NCBI RefSeq assembly: GCF_029227915.1
Contig: NC_079878.1
Coordinates: forward strand, 17,610,001 to 17,674,000
Length of the DNA: 64,000 nucleotides
Direction: 5' to 3'
Source of the DNA: Hydractinia symbiolongicarpus
Taxonomy: Eukaryota; Cnidaria; Hydrozoa; Anthoathecata; Hydractiniidae
Made by a program: the position numbers and the translations under genes. Every line of letters begins with the position of its first letter. The stretch's first letter is position 1. Positions 60,601-64,000 of the stretch are shown in pieces. The notes under the pieces were generated by a model. The model made no database searches. It had not been told where the DNA came from and saw only the letters and a list, made by a program, of their open reading frames with translations.

Positions 60601-61595
60601 GAAATGTTTCATTTGCATCATTTACCTGCGAATCTTCCTAAACTCTTTGAGTCAAATTACTCGGTCGATTTAATATCTAGGGGATGAAGCCAGATGAAAT
60701 TACAATTATTTTTTTTTAAAAAAAAGAGAGGCATTAAAGATTTTCACAAAAATATATTGTGATCGAAGGTGCAGTACTACTTTATTAACTCGTTCAACGA
60801 CAAATACAGCATTAAGTTATTCTTAGGATGATTATAAGTAAGTATTATCTTCTAGGATGATGGTTAACTACAAGGTGTATGTATATTTTTTTTTCAATTA
60901 TGTAAATAATATTTCCTCCCAGCCCTGTCACAAGGTTTTAACAGAGACGTAAGACGCGATAGTTAACGTCAGTCCGACATCTAATTTAAGTGTAAAGCCG
61001 AGAAAATATTTTTCGGAAGGACCATTCTAATCTGATTCTTACCCTTCATCAATTTTTTTTTTACGTTGCAGAGAAATCAACTAACTGGCGAATTGACACC
61101 TGTGACCATACAAACCTTTTTAGCTTGGAAAAAACGAAAGGTAAGCAAATTTTCATAAAAGCTGTTGTTGAGATACGTGATGTAGGCGACTGAAAACTAC
61201 GGGTTTTTTACGTTCAGGTAGAGGAGAAGAAGGAGAAGTTGAAGAAGGAGATGAGTCAGAAGAAAGAAGCCTTTAAATCAGGAAAATCCATGTTAAAAGT
61301 AAATCTTTATTTTTCTTATAAACACACCACCATTGATTGACAAATTCTGTAGAAAGCCATACTTTAAGATAATTTAGACAATTGTTAGCTTCAGGGTGCA
61401 TTATTTGACCTTTTCTAGTGCTGAGTAATAATCTCTCCCCTTCTGTCCCAACCCTGTCACCAGAGTTGAACTTTTAATTGTTGCTATTAACGTGTTACTT
61501 AGATTAGCGGTAAAGAAGTGTTTTTATTCAAACCTGAACTTGCTGATGCTGATGATGATGAGGCGGATGACGATTACAGCTTGTACATAAGAGAA
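18828..61595 (+). CDS. ZC3H15: ZC3H15 (DFRP1) orthologue, 3' incomplete
   Basis: Eleven exons join in frame without a stop into 310 codons: 18828-18890, 42870-42941, 47887-47904, 48160-48189, 48310-48397, 56847-56993, 57079-57164, 57665-57847, 61072-61140, 61218-61298 and 61503-61595. All introns are GT-AG. The protein opens [10 protein letters not shown] and continues [11 protein letters not shown]. It has CCCH finger 1 at residues 99-117 (C-x7-C-x5-C-x3-H) and finger 2 at 170-198 (C-x17-C-x5-C-x3-H), then [29 protein letters not shown] and an acidic run. This matches ZC3H15 from end to end. In animals and yeast (Tma46) the protein binds and stabilises the GTPase DRG1 and associates with translating ribosomes in the cytoplasm. 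About 100 C-terminal residues of the usual length are not found. The start is supported by the conserved MPPKK. Confidence 0.93.
18963..19983 (+). mobile_element. Complete short Helitron in ZC3H15 intron 1
   Basis: Begins TCTATATAATAATAGCC and ends TTATCGACTAG. A perfect GTGGA-TTTT-TCCAC hairpin (19954-19967) lies about 12 nt before the CTAG. It is flanked by A at 18962 and T at 19984 without duplication, which is the Helitron insertion rule. The 5' 45 bp and 3' 40 bp match the pair at 6507-9599. Inside, a motif around CCTATACATT and GATCAGCGTTTCAA recurs three times (about 19215, 19650 and 19810). No protein is encoded. It lies only 72 bp past the exon 1 donor. Confidence 0.85.
19984..20539. 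other. Unassigned intron sequence
   Basis: AT-rich, with TATATGATTAAT-type short inverted words near 20120-20150. No left TIR for the Harbinger that follows can be recognised here. Confidence 0.4.
20540..21250 (+). pseudogene. Harbinger DDE transposase relic
   Basis: The frame at 20540-20809 has [20 protein letters not shown] and [15 protein letters not shown], the N-terminal helical region. After a frameshift, 20778-21140 has [19 protein letters not shown] and [12 protein letters not shown] (first catalytic Asp). [17 protein letters not shown] and LVDIGTW (second Asp) follow. The DDE domain then decays and the glutamate block (ENAFG in relatives) is lost. The N-terminus also seems to be missing. 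Such transposases cut and paste at TWA targets together with a Myb/MADF partner. Confidence 0.8.
21288..21860 (-). pseudogene. Harbinger MADF partner protein relic
   Basis: On the minus strand, 21860 to about 21710 reads [17 protein letters not shown] and [20 protein letters not shown], the first half of a MADF domain, ending at a possible donor. Then 21600-21288 reads [20 protein letters not shown] and [16 protein letters not shown], the second half. The tail is serine-rich. In Harbinger elements this DNA-binding partner brings the transposase into the nucleus and to the ends. Another minus frame at 21877-22302 may be leader sequence, but has no recognisable domain. Confidence 0.7.
22404..23299. 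other. Unassigned intron sequence
   Basis: AT-rich, without a recognisable gene or repeat end. Confidence 0.4.
23300..23510 (-). pseudogene. HIRAN-like domain fragment
   Basis: On the minus strand from 23510: [14 protein letters not shown], a stop, then [14 protein letters not shown], and after a frame change [15 protein letters not shown]. The order GExL - DxxAVxV - VGHVP is that of HIRAN-type domains, which bind DNA 3' ends in HLTF and also occur in many repetitive cnidarian and fish proteins. A stop and a frameshift make it a relic. I cannot tell which larger gene it came from. Confidence 0.5.
23861..24990 (+). pseudogene. pogo-superfamily (DDE_1) transposase relic
   Basis: In several frames and order: a helix-turn-helix beginning [29 protein letters not shown]-like remnants, then [14 protein letters not shown]. 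The frame at 24176-24472 has [14 protein letters not shown] with the first catalytic Asp. [11 protein letters not shown] gives the second Asp near 24590. [19 protein letters not shown] is the start of the third block. The frame at 24734-24994 has [13 protein letters not shown] and the C-terminal helices. At least four frame changes or stops break it. Intact members cut DNA at TA targets. No TIRs are recognised. Confidence 0.78.
25040..25255 (-). mobile_element. Helitron fragment (family of 18963-19983)
   Basis: Strongly similar to 9160-9360 and, inverted, to 19500-19700: shared words include AATGTATAGGATC, AACGGATTTGGGGACC and GGAAAACTTTCCCAAATTGG. Both termini are missing. Confidence 0.7.
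25256..25841. other. Intron sequence with a GC-rich patch
   Basis: 25260-25320 contains GCGCGATCGCGCCCC and CCTCCGCACGC, unusual in this AT-rich DNA and similar in words to 45525-45600. There is no gene. The minus frame at 25321-25632 is serine-rich without a known domain. Confidence 0.4.
25842..26555. mobile_element. Internally deleted Harbinger element 2
   Basis: TIRs of about 43 bp (AGGGCGGTTTCCATACAACT at left; AGGCTGGTTTCCATACAGCT as the complement of the right) with about seven mismatches. A TTA duplication flanks them (25839-25841 and 26556-26558). It is a 714-bp deletion derivative. It keeps only the start of the transposase on the minus strand and is distinct in TIR sequence from the other Harbinger families here. 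Confidence 0.8.
26241..26462 (-). pseudogene. Harbinger transposase N-terminal remnant
   Basis: The 73-codon frame contains [20 protein letters not shown] and [15 protein letters not shown], a short hydrophobic start followed by an arginine-rich segment and the first helix of Harbinger transposases. The DDE domain is absent, so this is what remained after internal deletion. Confidence 0.55.
26558..27145 (+). repeat. Dispersed repeat C, copy 1
   Basis: Closely similar over its whole length to 45894-46445 in the same orientation, with small indels. Both copies keep TGGCATGGTTCC (27015-27026) and CGTTCGAGTCTC (27045-27056), resembling pol III A and B boxes at tRNA-like spacing. It begins exactly at the Harbinger 2 right flank. 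It could be a SINE-like or MITE-like family; no TIR or tail is certain. Confidence 0.7.
27510..27768 (-). mobile_element. Helitron 5'-end fragment
   Basis: The right end reads on the minus strand TTATATAATAATACAGAGAC, then TGTCTGTCTGTAACAGG, the 5' terminus of the local Helitron family. The interior shares the TTTCCAAGTTATTTAG and ATTGACGTC words with 9400-9480 and 19350-19450. The 3' end is lost. Confidence 0.65.
27769..28959. other. Unassigned intron sequence
   Basis: A patch at 27800-27920 has two CGGGGTAATCAG-type words and their relatives. Otherwise it is AT-rich without a gene. Confidence 0.35.
28985..29700 (+). pseudogene. LINE-type reverse transcriptase fragment
   Basis: Frames shift often, but the RT blocks are legible. 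[18 protein letters not shown] (the F/SxAFD..DH palm block) is followed by [13 protein letters not shown] and, at about 29235-29275, [13 protein letters not shown] with the catalytic YADD. Order and spacing fit a Jockey/CR1-like non-LTR retrotransposon. It is heavily degraded and internally shortened. Confidence 0.65.
30903..32558 (+). pseudogene. Harbinger 3 MADF/BESS partner gene
   Basis: Exon 1 from 30903 encodes [20 protein letters not shown], the start of a MADF domain. About 31095-31240 encodes [19 protein letters not shown] and, past a TGA where a Trp is expected, [16 protein letters not shown]. The last exon (32088-32558, acceptor attatag) encodes an acidic stretch, a basic [17 protein letters not shown] likely nuclear signal, and [16 protein letters not shown], a BESS-like motif. 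The stop in the MADF core and uncertain splice phase make it a pseudogene. Confidence 0.68.
31198..33173 (-). pseudogene. Harbinger 3 transposase (two exons, frameshifted)
   Basis: Exon 1 (33173 to 32726) encodes [20 protein letters not shown], an arginine-rich stretch, the helix-turn-helix and, after one frameshift, [20 protein letters not shown], ending at donor gtaaat. Exon 2 starts at 32068 (acceptor ttgtttag) with [17 protein letters not shown]. It carries CIGSMDGK (Asp 1), [14 protein letters not shown] (Asp 2), ADDAFSL and [11 protein letters not shown] (catalytic Glu). Near 31540 the frame is lost again within the block matching [17 protein letters not shown]. All catalytic residues remain readable. 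The 657-bp intron contains the last exon of the partner gene on the other strand. Confidence 0.78.
33460..34069 (-). other. Possible protein relic, family unknown
   Basis: The minus frame at 33460-33672 reads [20 protein letters not shown], then [20 protein letters not shown], with amino-acid composition of real protein. Another at 33854-34069 contains [20 protein letters not shown]. They may be parts of one broken transposon gene. I do not recognise the family and no catalytic motif is visible. Confidence 0.3.
34801..36216 (-). pseudogene. Tigger-like (pogo) transposase relic
   Basis: From 36216 on the minus strand: [20 protein letters not shown] and [13 protein letters not shown] form the first CENP-B-type helix-turn-helix. 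After frame changes, [12 protein letters not shown] is the second. The frame at 35136-35606 has [32 protein letters not shown] (first catalytic Asp) and [14 protein letters not shown]. Then the sequence jumps to a C-terminal acidic tail ([20 protein letters not shown], ending at 34801). The central DDE part with the other two catalytic residues is deleted near 35125. Confidence 0.75.
36943..37362 (+). pseudogene. Crypton/ZMYM-like tyrosine recombinase C-terminus
   Basis: The 139-codon frame ends with [19 protein letters not shown], then [14 protein letters not shown]. This gives the HxxR, GHK and final Tyr of the tyrosine recombinase fold as arranged in Crypton-derived domains of ZMYM2/QRICH1-like proteins. 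The N-terminal catalytic Arg/Lys part is missing. It is probably a fragment of a Crypton-type transposon, since no exon context links it to a host gene. Confidence 0.6.
37513..37597. repeat. 85-nt foldback
   Basis: The first 37 and last 37 bases pair almost end to end: ACTGTAAAAAACAAAGCC on the left against GGCCTTGTATTTTACAGT on the right, then GGTCAGGGCACAGA against TCTGTGCTCTTGACC, with a loop of about 9-12 nt. It could be a tiny foldback transposon or a transcribed hairpin. Confidence 0.75.
37598..40440. other. Unassigned intron sequence
   Basis: No gene. 37720-38080 repeats GAACACTCTTCAAGGTGTT-like words several times, perhaps an old tandem repeat. A run of 18 C lies at 39850-39867. Confidence 0.4.
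39850..39867. repeat. Poly-C run
   Basis: Eighteen consecutive C residues. The length may be unreliable, because homopolymers of this size are error-prone in sequencing. Confidence 0.85.
40441..40510 (+). repeat. 170-bp tandem repeat, isolated unit
   Basis: Shares TAATAAGAACCRCAGTGT-type words and TCAGGTGGAGCGTTTTA with the array at 40937-41530. It is separated from it by the LINE 3' end and its tail. Confidence 0.6.
40511..40837 (+). mobile_element. LINE 3' end (truncated)
   Basis: After 40520 the frames give [16 protein letters not shown], the typical last helix of CR1/L2-like ORF2 proteins. A 3' UTR follows and then directly a (ATT/ATC)n tail, which many such LINEs use as their 3' terminus. 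It is inserted within the 170-bp repeat array. Confidence 0.55.
40838..40936. repeat. (ATT/ATC)n microsatellite, LINE tail
   Basis: About 100 bp of ATT triplets interrupted by ATC at intervals. It follows a LINE 3' end and probably grew from its tail. Confidence 0.85.
40937..41530 (+). repeat. Tandem repeat, unit about 150-175 bp
   Basis: At least three and a half units, each with TACAGGTATG, a TATGTCGTAAAT box, TTTCGGTTGATATGTA, and CCTAATAAGAAC with CACACATTYAGGTGGAG. The AGGTGG landmarks at 41095, 41268 and 41420 give spacings of 173 and 152 bp. The sequence after the last unit (to about 41760) continues as the dispersed repeat also found at 53200-53560. Confidence 0.8.
41531..42869. other. 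End of intron 1
   Basis: 41531-41760 belongs to the dispersed repeat shared with 53400-53560. The rest has frequent AGCTAGCTA words and no gene. Confidence 0.4.
42870..42941 (+). CDS. ZC3H15: ZC3H15 exon 2 (residues 22-45)
   Basis: Acceptor tatatttag, donor gtaagt, 24 codons, phase 0. Encodes [20 protein letters not shown] and VTQQ, the most conserved N-terminal block of the family. This anchors the link between exon 1 and the distant rest of the gene. Confidence 0.93.
42942..44439. other. Intron 2, unassigned part
   Basis: AT-rich, without a gene or repeat end that I can define. Confidence 0.4.
44440..45182 (+). mobile_element. Two decayed Helitrons in tandem
   Basis: A GTGGATTTTTTCATGGG hairpin-type 3' end, finishing CCACCAGT near 44728, is followed at once by ATGCTAATACTCTATCC and GTCTGTGAGTCTGTGAC, a decayed 5' end. 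A second 3' end (GGATTTTTCTACGGGCCAGT) lies near 45160-45180. This repeats the head-to-tail arrangement seen at 9041/9042, but is older. Confidence 0.6.
45197..45250. repeat. GCTGTT-rich trinucleotide tract
   Basis: A short impure run of GTT/GCT triplets, including GCTGCTGCCACCACCG. Confidence 0.7.
45894..46445 (+). repeat. Dispersed repeat C, copy 2
   Basis: Same orientation as copy 1 at 26558-27145. It keeps TGGCATGGTTCC (46315-46326) and CGTTCGAGTCTC (46345-46356). It lacks the adjacent Harbinger: the join reads AAGGTCAGGGCATC, close to AAGGTTAGGGCATC, which copy 1 would have without its insertion. Confidence 0.7.
47013..47042. repeat. (TGCA)n microsatellite
   Basis: Seven and a half TGCA units, next to a Helitron fragment. 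Confidence 0.9.
47043..47410 (-). mobile_element. Helitron fragment
   Basis: Shares AATGTATAGGATCGTG, GTTCCAAGTTATTAGACCTC and AAAGTCACAGACA with the local Helitron family. Both termini are too decayed to place. Confidence 0.6.
47887..47904 (+). CDS. ZC3H15: ZC3H15 exon 3, 18-nt microexon
   Basis: Encodes VQGNQK between acceptor ttttttag and donor gtattc, phase 0 on both sides. In ZC3H15 relatives a Val follows the VTxQ block, which fits. The next stretch of the protein is poorly conserved, so this microexon rests on splice sites, phase and position. Confidence 0.65.
48160..48189 (+). CDS. ZC3H15: ZC3H15 exon 4, 30-nt microexon
   Basis: Encodes [10 protein letters not shown] between acceptor ctactttag and donor gtagtt, phase 0. 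Its charged composition fits the lysine-rich linker before the ELNALFKP block. It is supported by splice signals and phase rather than strong conservation. Confidence 0.6.
48310..48397 (+). CDS. ZC3H15: ZC3H15 exon 5 (residues 62-90)
   Basis: Acceptor gcttttcag, donor gtaatg. Encodes a charged helix followed by [19 protein letters not shown], matching the family block before finger 1. It ends one base into a glycine codon (phase 1). Confidence 0.92.
48624..49147. repeat. GATGGATG/GGGGATGATGG minisatellite in intron 5
   Basis: It opens with about ten ATG triplets, passes into GATGGAT heptamers, then mixes in blocks with a GGGGATGATGGAT unit that becomes the main form after about 48950. It closes with six CAT triplets on the same strand, so the two ends are inverted relative to each other. 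The His/Pro/Ser-rich minus frame of 183 codons is the repeat translated. Confidence 0.92.
49148..51042. other. Intron 5, unassigned part
   Basis: No gene. 50751-50797 has two and a half copies of the 18-mer GACCTGCAAAAATAGGTT. Confidence 0.45.
51043..51480. mobile_element. MITE with 5-bp target duplication
   Basis: Left end CAGGGTGATCACT; complement of right end CAGGATGACCACT, two mismatches in 13. AAATA flanks both sides. The interior is full of CTCCTTAA words and has no gene. A 5'-truncated copy of its right half lies at 60359-60562. The superfamily is not clear from the ends. Confidence 0.68.
51481..53199. other. Intron 5, unassigned part
   Basis: No gene recognised. The frames at 51972-52163 and 52999-53199 have no domain or splice context. 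Confidence 0.4.
53200..53560 (+). repeat. Dispersed copy of 41.4-kb repeat
   Basis: Shares GTCGTAAATTGAGTGAAG, GTGTTTCAGGTG, CAGCCAACATTTTTTTATTT and GTTGCACATCCG with 41436-41690. It is a single, unexpanded copy of the sequence that forms the tandem array there. Confidence 0.65.
53943..54126. repeat. 92-bp perfect-like tandem duplication
   Basis: Two adjacent copies of a 92-bp unit starting CAAAAGACAAAGGAATTA, differing at about one or two bases, so the duplication is recent. Confidence 0.88.
54181..54790 (-). other. Duplicated cysteine-rich sequence, possible exon
   Basis: The minus frame at 54181-54522 reads [38 protein letters not shown] and [20 protein letters not shown], then GRCVGQ before a donor-like gtaaat near 54268. 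A diverged second copy of the same DNA lies at 54540-54790 (shared CCTGCCGGCTGCAGAGTATT), where the frame is broken. The amino-acid composition looks real, but I know no family. It could be an exon of a secreted or nuclear protein or part of a transposon. Confidence 0.3.
55477..55698 (+). pseudogene. THAP-type zinc finger exon relic
   Basis: Starts [18 protein letters not shown] (C-x4-C after MPGD), then after a one-base frameshift [12 protein letters not shown] further shifted stretch reads [12 protein letters not shown] and NRVYTCE, and it ends with AEDIIT before a gtaagt donor. The Cys pair, the FK block and the VCxxHF-like area are the THAP layout, but the final Cys-His pair is degraded. 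THAP domains bind DNA in host regulators and in P-type transposases. Confidence 0.6.
55699..56846. other. End of intron 5
   Basis: AT-rich, without a gene or defined repeat. Confidence 0.4.
56847..56993 (+). CDS. ZC3H15: ZC3H15 exon 6, CCCH finger 1
   Basis: Acceptor ttactag, donor gtaggt. Completes the glycine codon and encodes [16 protein letters not shown], then [20 protein letters not shown] and an acidic end. The cysteines and histidine form C-x7-C-x5-C-x3-H, a canonical CCCH finger. Ends in phase 1. Confidence 0.95.
57079..57164 (+). CDS. ZC3H15: ZC3H15 exon 7 (inter-finger region)
   Basis: Acceptor gctttcag, donor gtatgt. Encodes [20 protein letters not shown] and then a short threonine-rich stretch to EI, matching the conserved segment between the two fingers. 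Phase 1 in, phase 0 out. Confidence 0.94.
57665..57847 (+). CDS. ZC3H15: ZC3H15 exon 8, CCCH finger 2 and DRG-binding start
   Basis: Acceptor gaactag, donor gtacga, 61 codons. Encodes [18 protein letters not shown], then [20 protein letters not shown], a C-x17-C-x5-C-x3-H finger. A lysine/acid-rich run and SLEEHIENE follow, where the DFRP region that contacts DRG1 begins in family members. Confidence 0.95.
57848..58554. other. Intron 8, unassigned part
   Basis: No gene or repeat end recognised. Confidence 0.4.
58555..58672. repeat. Repeat family B, left part (copy 2)
   Basis: Matches 6425-6506 and then 9600-9620 without a break, so this copy lacks the Helitron pair. It ends at the Harbinger MITE target TAA (58670-58672) and resumes at 59082. 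Confidence 0.75.
58673..59081. mobile_element. Harbinger MITE (409 bp)
   Basis: TIRs of 43 bp with two mismatches: AGGCCAATATCCACACACGG at left and AGGTTAATATCCACACACGG as the complement of the right, both continuing AAAACGTTCCGCGGACCGGA. TAA duplications at 58670-58672 and 59082-59084. The right 180 bp closely match 22200-22403 of Harbinger relic 1 (for example CTATTGGTCAAAAATGCTA and CAAAGCTTTGTTTTGGTTT). It is therefore a deletion derivative of that family. Confidence 0.9.
59082..59240. repeat. Repeat family B, right part (copy 2)
   Basis: Continues the match to 9624-9745 after the MITE: GTGTACGCGCTTGCGAAATT here against TCTACGTGCTTACAAAATT there. Confidence 0.75.
59241..61071. other. End of intron 8
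   Basis: No gene. Contains the truncated MITE copy at 60359-60562. The minus frame at 60087-60410 has no recognisable domain. Confidence 0.4.
60359..60562. mobile_element. Truncated copy of the 51-kb MITE
   Basis: Matches the right half of 51043-51480, including TTCTTATCATAGAACATAGT, CTCCTTAATTATCC and the terminal AGTGGTCACCCT. The left end is missing. Confidence 0.7.
61072..61140 (+). CDS. ZC3H15: ZC3H15 exon 9
   Basis: Acceptor cgttgcag, donor gtaagc, 23 codons. Encodes [15 protein letters not shown] at its end, the conserved FLAWKKRK motif of DFRP proteins. Confidence 0.93.
61218..61298 (+). CDS. ZC3H15: ZC3H15 exon 10
   Basis: Acceptor cgttcag, donor gtaaat, 27 codons. A highly charged predicted helix ([19 protein letters not shown]) followed by SGKSMLK, corresponding to the lysine/glutamate helix and KAGK-type motif of relatives. 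Confidence 0.9.
61503..61595 (+). CDS. ZC3H15: ZC3H15 exon 11 (last one found)
   Basis: Acceptor gttacttag, donor gtaagt, 31 codons. Encodes [13 protein letters not shown], an aspartate-rich stretch and DDYSLYIRE. Family members continue for roughly 100 more residues. Reading through the donor would add VSG and stop, so a short isoform is possible but less likely than a further exon outside the window. Confidence 0.9.
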
Positions 61596-63091
61596 GTAAG
61601 TGGATGACAAATAATGTTGTTGCACCACAAAAGTGTAGAAGTACCGGATTGCGATCTCCTGTTTTGTTTTGTTTTTGATTAGAAAACATCTGAACTGGTA
61701 TCCACAGCATGTTTTAGGCTGGCTTTTATTTACCACTCAGTCTTACCACTCAAACAAACAGACCCTTCGCTCCGAATGACAAAGAATTTAGTAATACACA
61801 AAATTTAATTTCGGCGCATACTGACAAAATTTCTCATCCGCGTTTTCAAATATCAATTGTCGCATCAGATGCACAAACTTTACAACTTTTAACTTATTAA
61901 ATCTCTATAAGACTGTAAACAAAAAGCCGACACGTGTTAAAAAATCTCGCCTTTGGTTGCGATTTTCATACAAAAGAAATTATAATGGAAATTAACACGA
62001 TAAAATTTCAGTCATTTAAACTTGGATTCGTTAACCTGTTGCTTCTGTTGTGTATAGCTATAAATGTCAGGAAATATCCACTCCCTTCATGTTATTTAGC
62101 CTCAAACTTAAATGTGCAATGCAAAAATTCTATTGACGTTTGTCTTCCGTTGTTTCAAAAGTGATATTTCTTAACTCGTTATGTCAGTGATTATCATGCT
62201 ACCTTTTGCACACGAGACTGCATGCTAGAGATGACAAGACTGTTACATACACATCTTGTCGGAATTCTTTTAGAATTTTAGAATTGCTCTGCTTTCTCTT
62301 CCCGTTTTTTGATTTCTGCTTTAAGTTTACTTTTTTTTTGCTTCTATCGAAAAAAGTTTCGATTAGGATTATCGATTACGTTCATGGTAGCTAGCTTGAA
62401 TAACGTCACTGGGATACCAATGCCACCAAATAGTTTTTCCGTCTGCTTTGAACGCGTACCCATGAAATAACACTTTAATAAACGTGTTTATGGCAAGATC
62501 AAGTGGATTGAGAAGTTATGTTGAATGCACAAAATGCAGCATGTAGTTGAGTGCAATTCTAAGAGTTTATTATTTTTTGACTCGTTCGGTAAATTTTTCC
62601 AATATAACCCAAAGGTGACGATGGTCTTTTGTTGTAATTTTGGAGTTAAAATCTGTAACCTTTTCTCTTGGTAGATCAGCATGTAATTTTGGAGTTAAAA
62701 TCTGTAACCTTTTCTCTTGGTAGATCAGCATGTATTGCCACCTCACATCCGGTTTCTTGACCATCACACATTTGTTGATAACCCGTCGAATTTAAAATGT
62801 TAGGCTTCACTTTTATCATGACAGCTTTTTCAATGATTCTGCAAAGTACTTCTACTCCTATCGATCGTAAACTGGGACATTTGCCTATAGAGATTAGGCA
62901 TGCCGTGCAAAATCATGGTATCATTAACATGACTAGCATCGGGATGTTTTTGTTTTTAGATTTTTTCTGACTCAATATAACAATGGCAAAAAAATTTGCC
63001 TCTATTTAACAAACGTATATGTAGCACACTTATTTTTTATTCTCATATTAAGTAAGCGAACCTTCTAGGTAATTCTTCAGTGTTTTTCTGC
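61596..63091. other. Right flank, mostly unassigned
   Basis: A short Helitron-like word run lies near 62065-62140 (TTATTTAGCCTCAAACTTAAA and related). I searched for the missing ZC3H15 C-terminal exon on the + strand and found no convincing one. Confidence 0.4.
62634..62731. repeat. 49-bp tandem duplication
   Basis: Two identical-looking adjacent copies of a 49-bp unit starting GTAATTTTGGAGTTAAAATC. On the minus strand one frame across it reads HADLPREKVTDFNSKI, which may once have been coding. The duplication shifts that frame. Confidence 0.85.
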
Positions 63092-63282
63092 TTACTCGAG
63101 TTTTAAGGAAGTCTTTTGGATAGTTTTGACGTCATCAAGTAATGCATCGATGTCTTGCTTTTTCCATGATTCTTTGTTGTAAATGTTTTTCAGTTTTTGG
63201 TAGCGTACATCTTCTGTAACATAAGAGATTGGAGGACCCTCGCTGCTTTCAAACGAGTGTCCTAATTTGGTGATTTTTAAGA
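63092..63282 (-). CDS. Possible 3'-terminal exon, unknown protein
   Basis: On the minus strand an acceptor-like ttttaacgaacag at 63283 is followed by 63 open codons: LKITKLGHSFESSEGPPISY, VTEDVRYQKLKNIYNKESWK and KQDIDALLDDVKTIQKTSLK, ending LE and TAA. Its balanced, charged, helical composition is unlike the AT-rich noise around it. Immediately upstream (to about 63360) another minus frame reads LELLKGAAGKSFIVELTKPF, so the two may be one broken retroelement protein rather than an exon. I do not recognise the family. Confidence 0.35.
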
Positions 63283-64000
63283 CTGTTCGTTAAAAGGTTT
63301 GGTAAGTTCGACAATGAAAGATTTACCAGCAGCTCCTTTTAGAAGCTCCAATGTACTAAAATGTCGTATGCTTCAGAAATTTTATTTCGGTAGCGCTCGT
63401 TTTCGATACCAGTGCTGTTTCTGTCATTTTCTGCGACTACATTTTTGTCCAGTTGTCCTTTGCATTGCTTATTCTGATATTAACGTCCCGGTAAGGTTCT
63501 AAAGTTCTTTGGCATTTTGAATTTGGAGAACAGGGTTCTTTACAAATACAATAATTTCATCAATTATGACTATGCACTTGTGTACTTAATCAATAAAAAC
63601 TTTGATGTAAAACTTTCATTGTTATAAAACAAGTTCATCATCTTCGAAAGCCATTGCATTGCACCTTAAGGTTTGAAGCAAAGTAACGGGGAAACAAGTG
63701 TAAATAAGTGACGTCTTCTCCCTCGTGATAACTAGCTACCACCTGAGACCAAAAAAACCCAGACGAATGTCCAACACCGACACTACAGAGTTTGCTGCAC
63801 AGATGAAAAGATTTTACCAGCCTCCAAGCCTTACATAAAAAGAAGAAAATGAATCACAAATGTATAATCTGATAGAACGTTTTCCCTACTTCTCAGGGTG
63901 CACAATTCATCTTAAAACAACAAGGAGTACTTACAGCAAATGAAGCCTCCGAAGCTTTAACCGTAACAGTAACGCCATGAACACGCTGAACATCAAAAAG
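63283..64000. other. Right edge
   Basis: 63707-63770 shares GTGACGTC and ACCACCTGAGACC-type words with the Helitron interior. From 63904 both strands are open to about 64000, so strand and coding status cannot be decided. The minus frame (VHGVTVTVKASEASFA) stops at a gtaagt donor. Confidence 0.3.

Noticed and set aside
63896-63988. Exon 12 of ZC3H15 on the + strand (GAQFILKQQGVLTANEAS)
   Set aside because: Acceptor-like cag and open frame are present, but the residues do not match the ZC3H15 C-terminus and the minus strand is equally open.

Overview
This is eukaryotic, intron-containing, AT-rich DNA from an animal. The only host gene recognised with confidence is an orthologue of ZC3H15 (DFRP1/Tma46), spread over 11 visible exons from 18828 to 61595 on the + strand, with its 3' end beyond or hidden near the right edge. 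The transposon proteins (Helentron with endonuclease and RPA-like protein, PIF/Harbinger with MADF partners, pogo/Tigger, THAP, HIRAN and tyrosine-recombinase fragments) resemble those common in cnidarian genomes. A cnidarian, possibly a medusozoan, is therefore my best guess, but this is inference and not proven by the sequence.

Layout. 1-6400: gene-poor, with an 18-bp minisatellite, a cluster of short palindromes and a TA-flanked MITE. 6405-9745: an old dispersed repeat (family B) split by two head-to-tail non-autonomous Helitrons (TC...CTAG ends, 3' hairpin). 9850-17310: two decayed Helentron copies in opposite orientation that meet near 14390. The minus copy carries the Rep (HUH) and Pif1-like helicase; the plus copy carries the helicase C-terminus fused to an endonuclease and then an RPA-like protein. 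17311-18827: upstream flank of ZC3H15. 18828-18890: ZC3H15 exon 1. Its roughly 24-kb intron 1 holds a complete short Helitron, three PIF/Harbinger elements (20540-22403, 25842-26555, 30623-33305), pogo and Tigger relics, a HIRAN fragment, LINE and GIY-YIG retroelement pieces, a Crypton-like recombinase fragment, an 85-nt foldback and tandem repeats. Exons 2-5 (42870-48397) are followed by an 8.4-kb intron with a 0.5-kb minisatellite, a MITE with a 5-bp target duplication, duplicated cysteine-rich sequence and a THAP exon. Exons 6-8 (56847-57847) encode both CCCH zinc fingers. A second Harbinger MITE sits at 58673-59081. Exons 9-11 (61072-61595) encode the DRG-binding region. A possible minus-strand terminal exon of unknown identity lies at 63092-63282.

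The window is mostly a record of nested transposition, and several events can be dated relative to one another. Two copies of repeat B act as reciprocal empty sites: one copy carries the Helitron pair and lacks the Harbinger MITE, and the other is the reverse. The 2.7-kb Harbinger at 30623-33305 interrupts a GIY-YIG retroelement reading frame that resumes on the other side. All Rep, transposase and RT genes seen are broken, so mobility would need enzymes encoded elsewhere.
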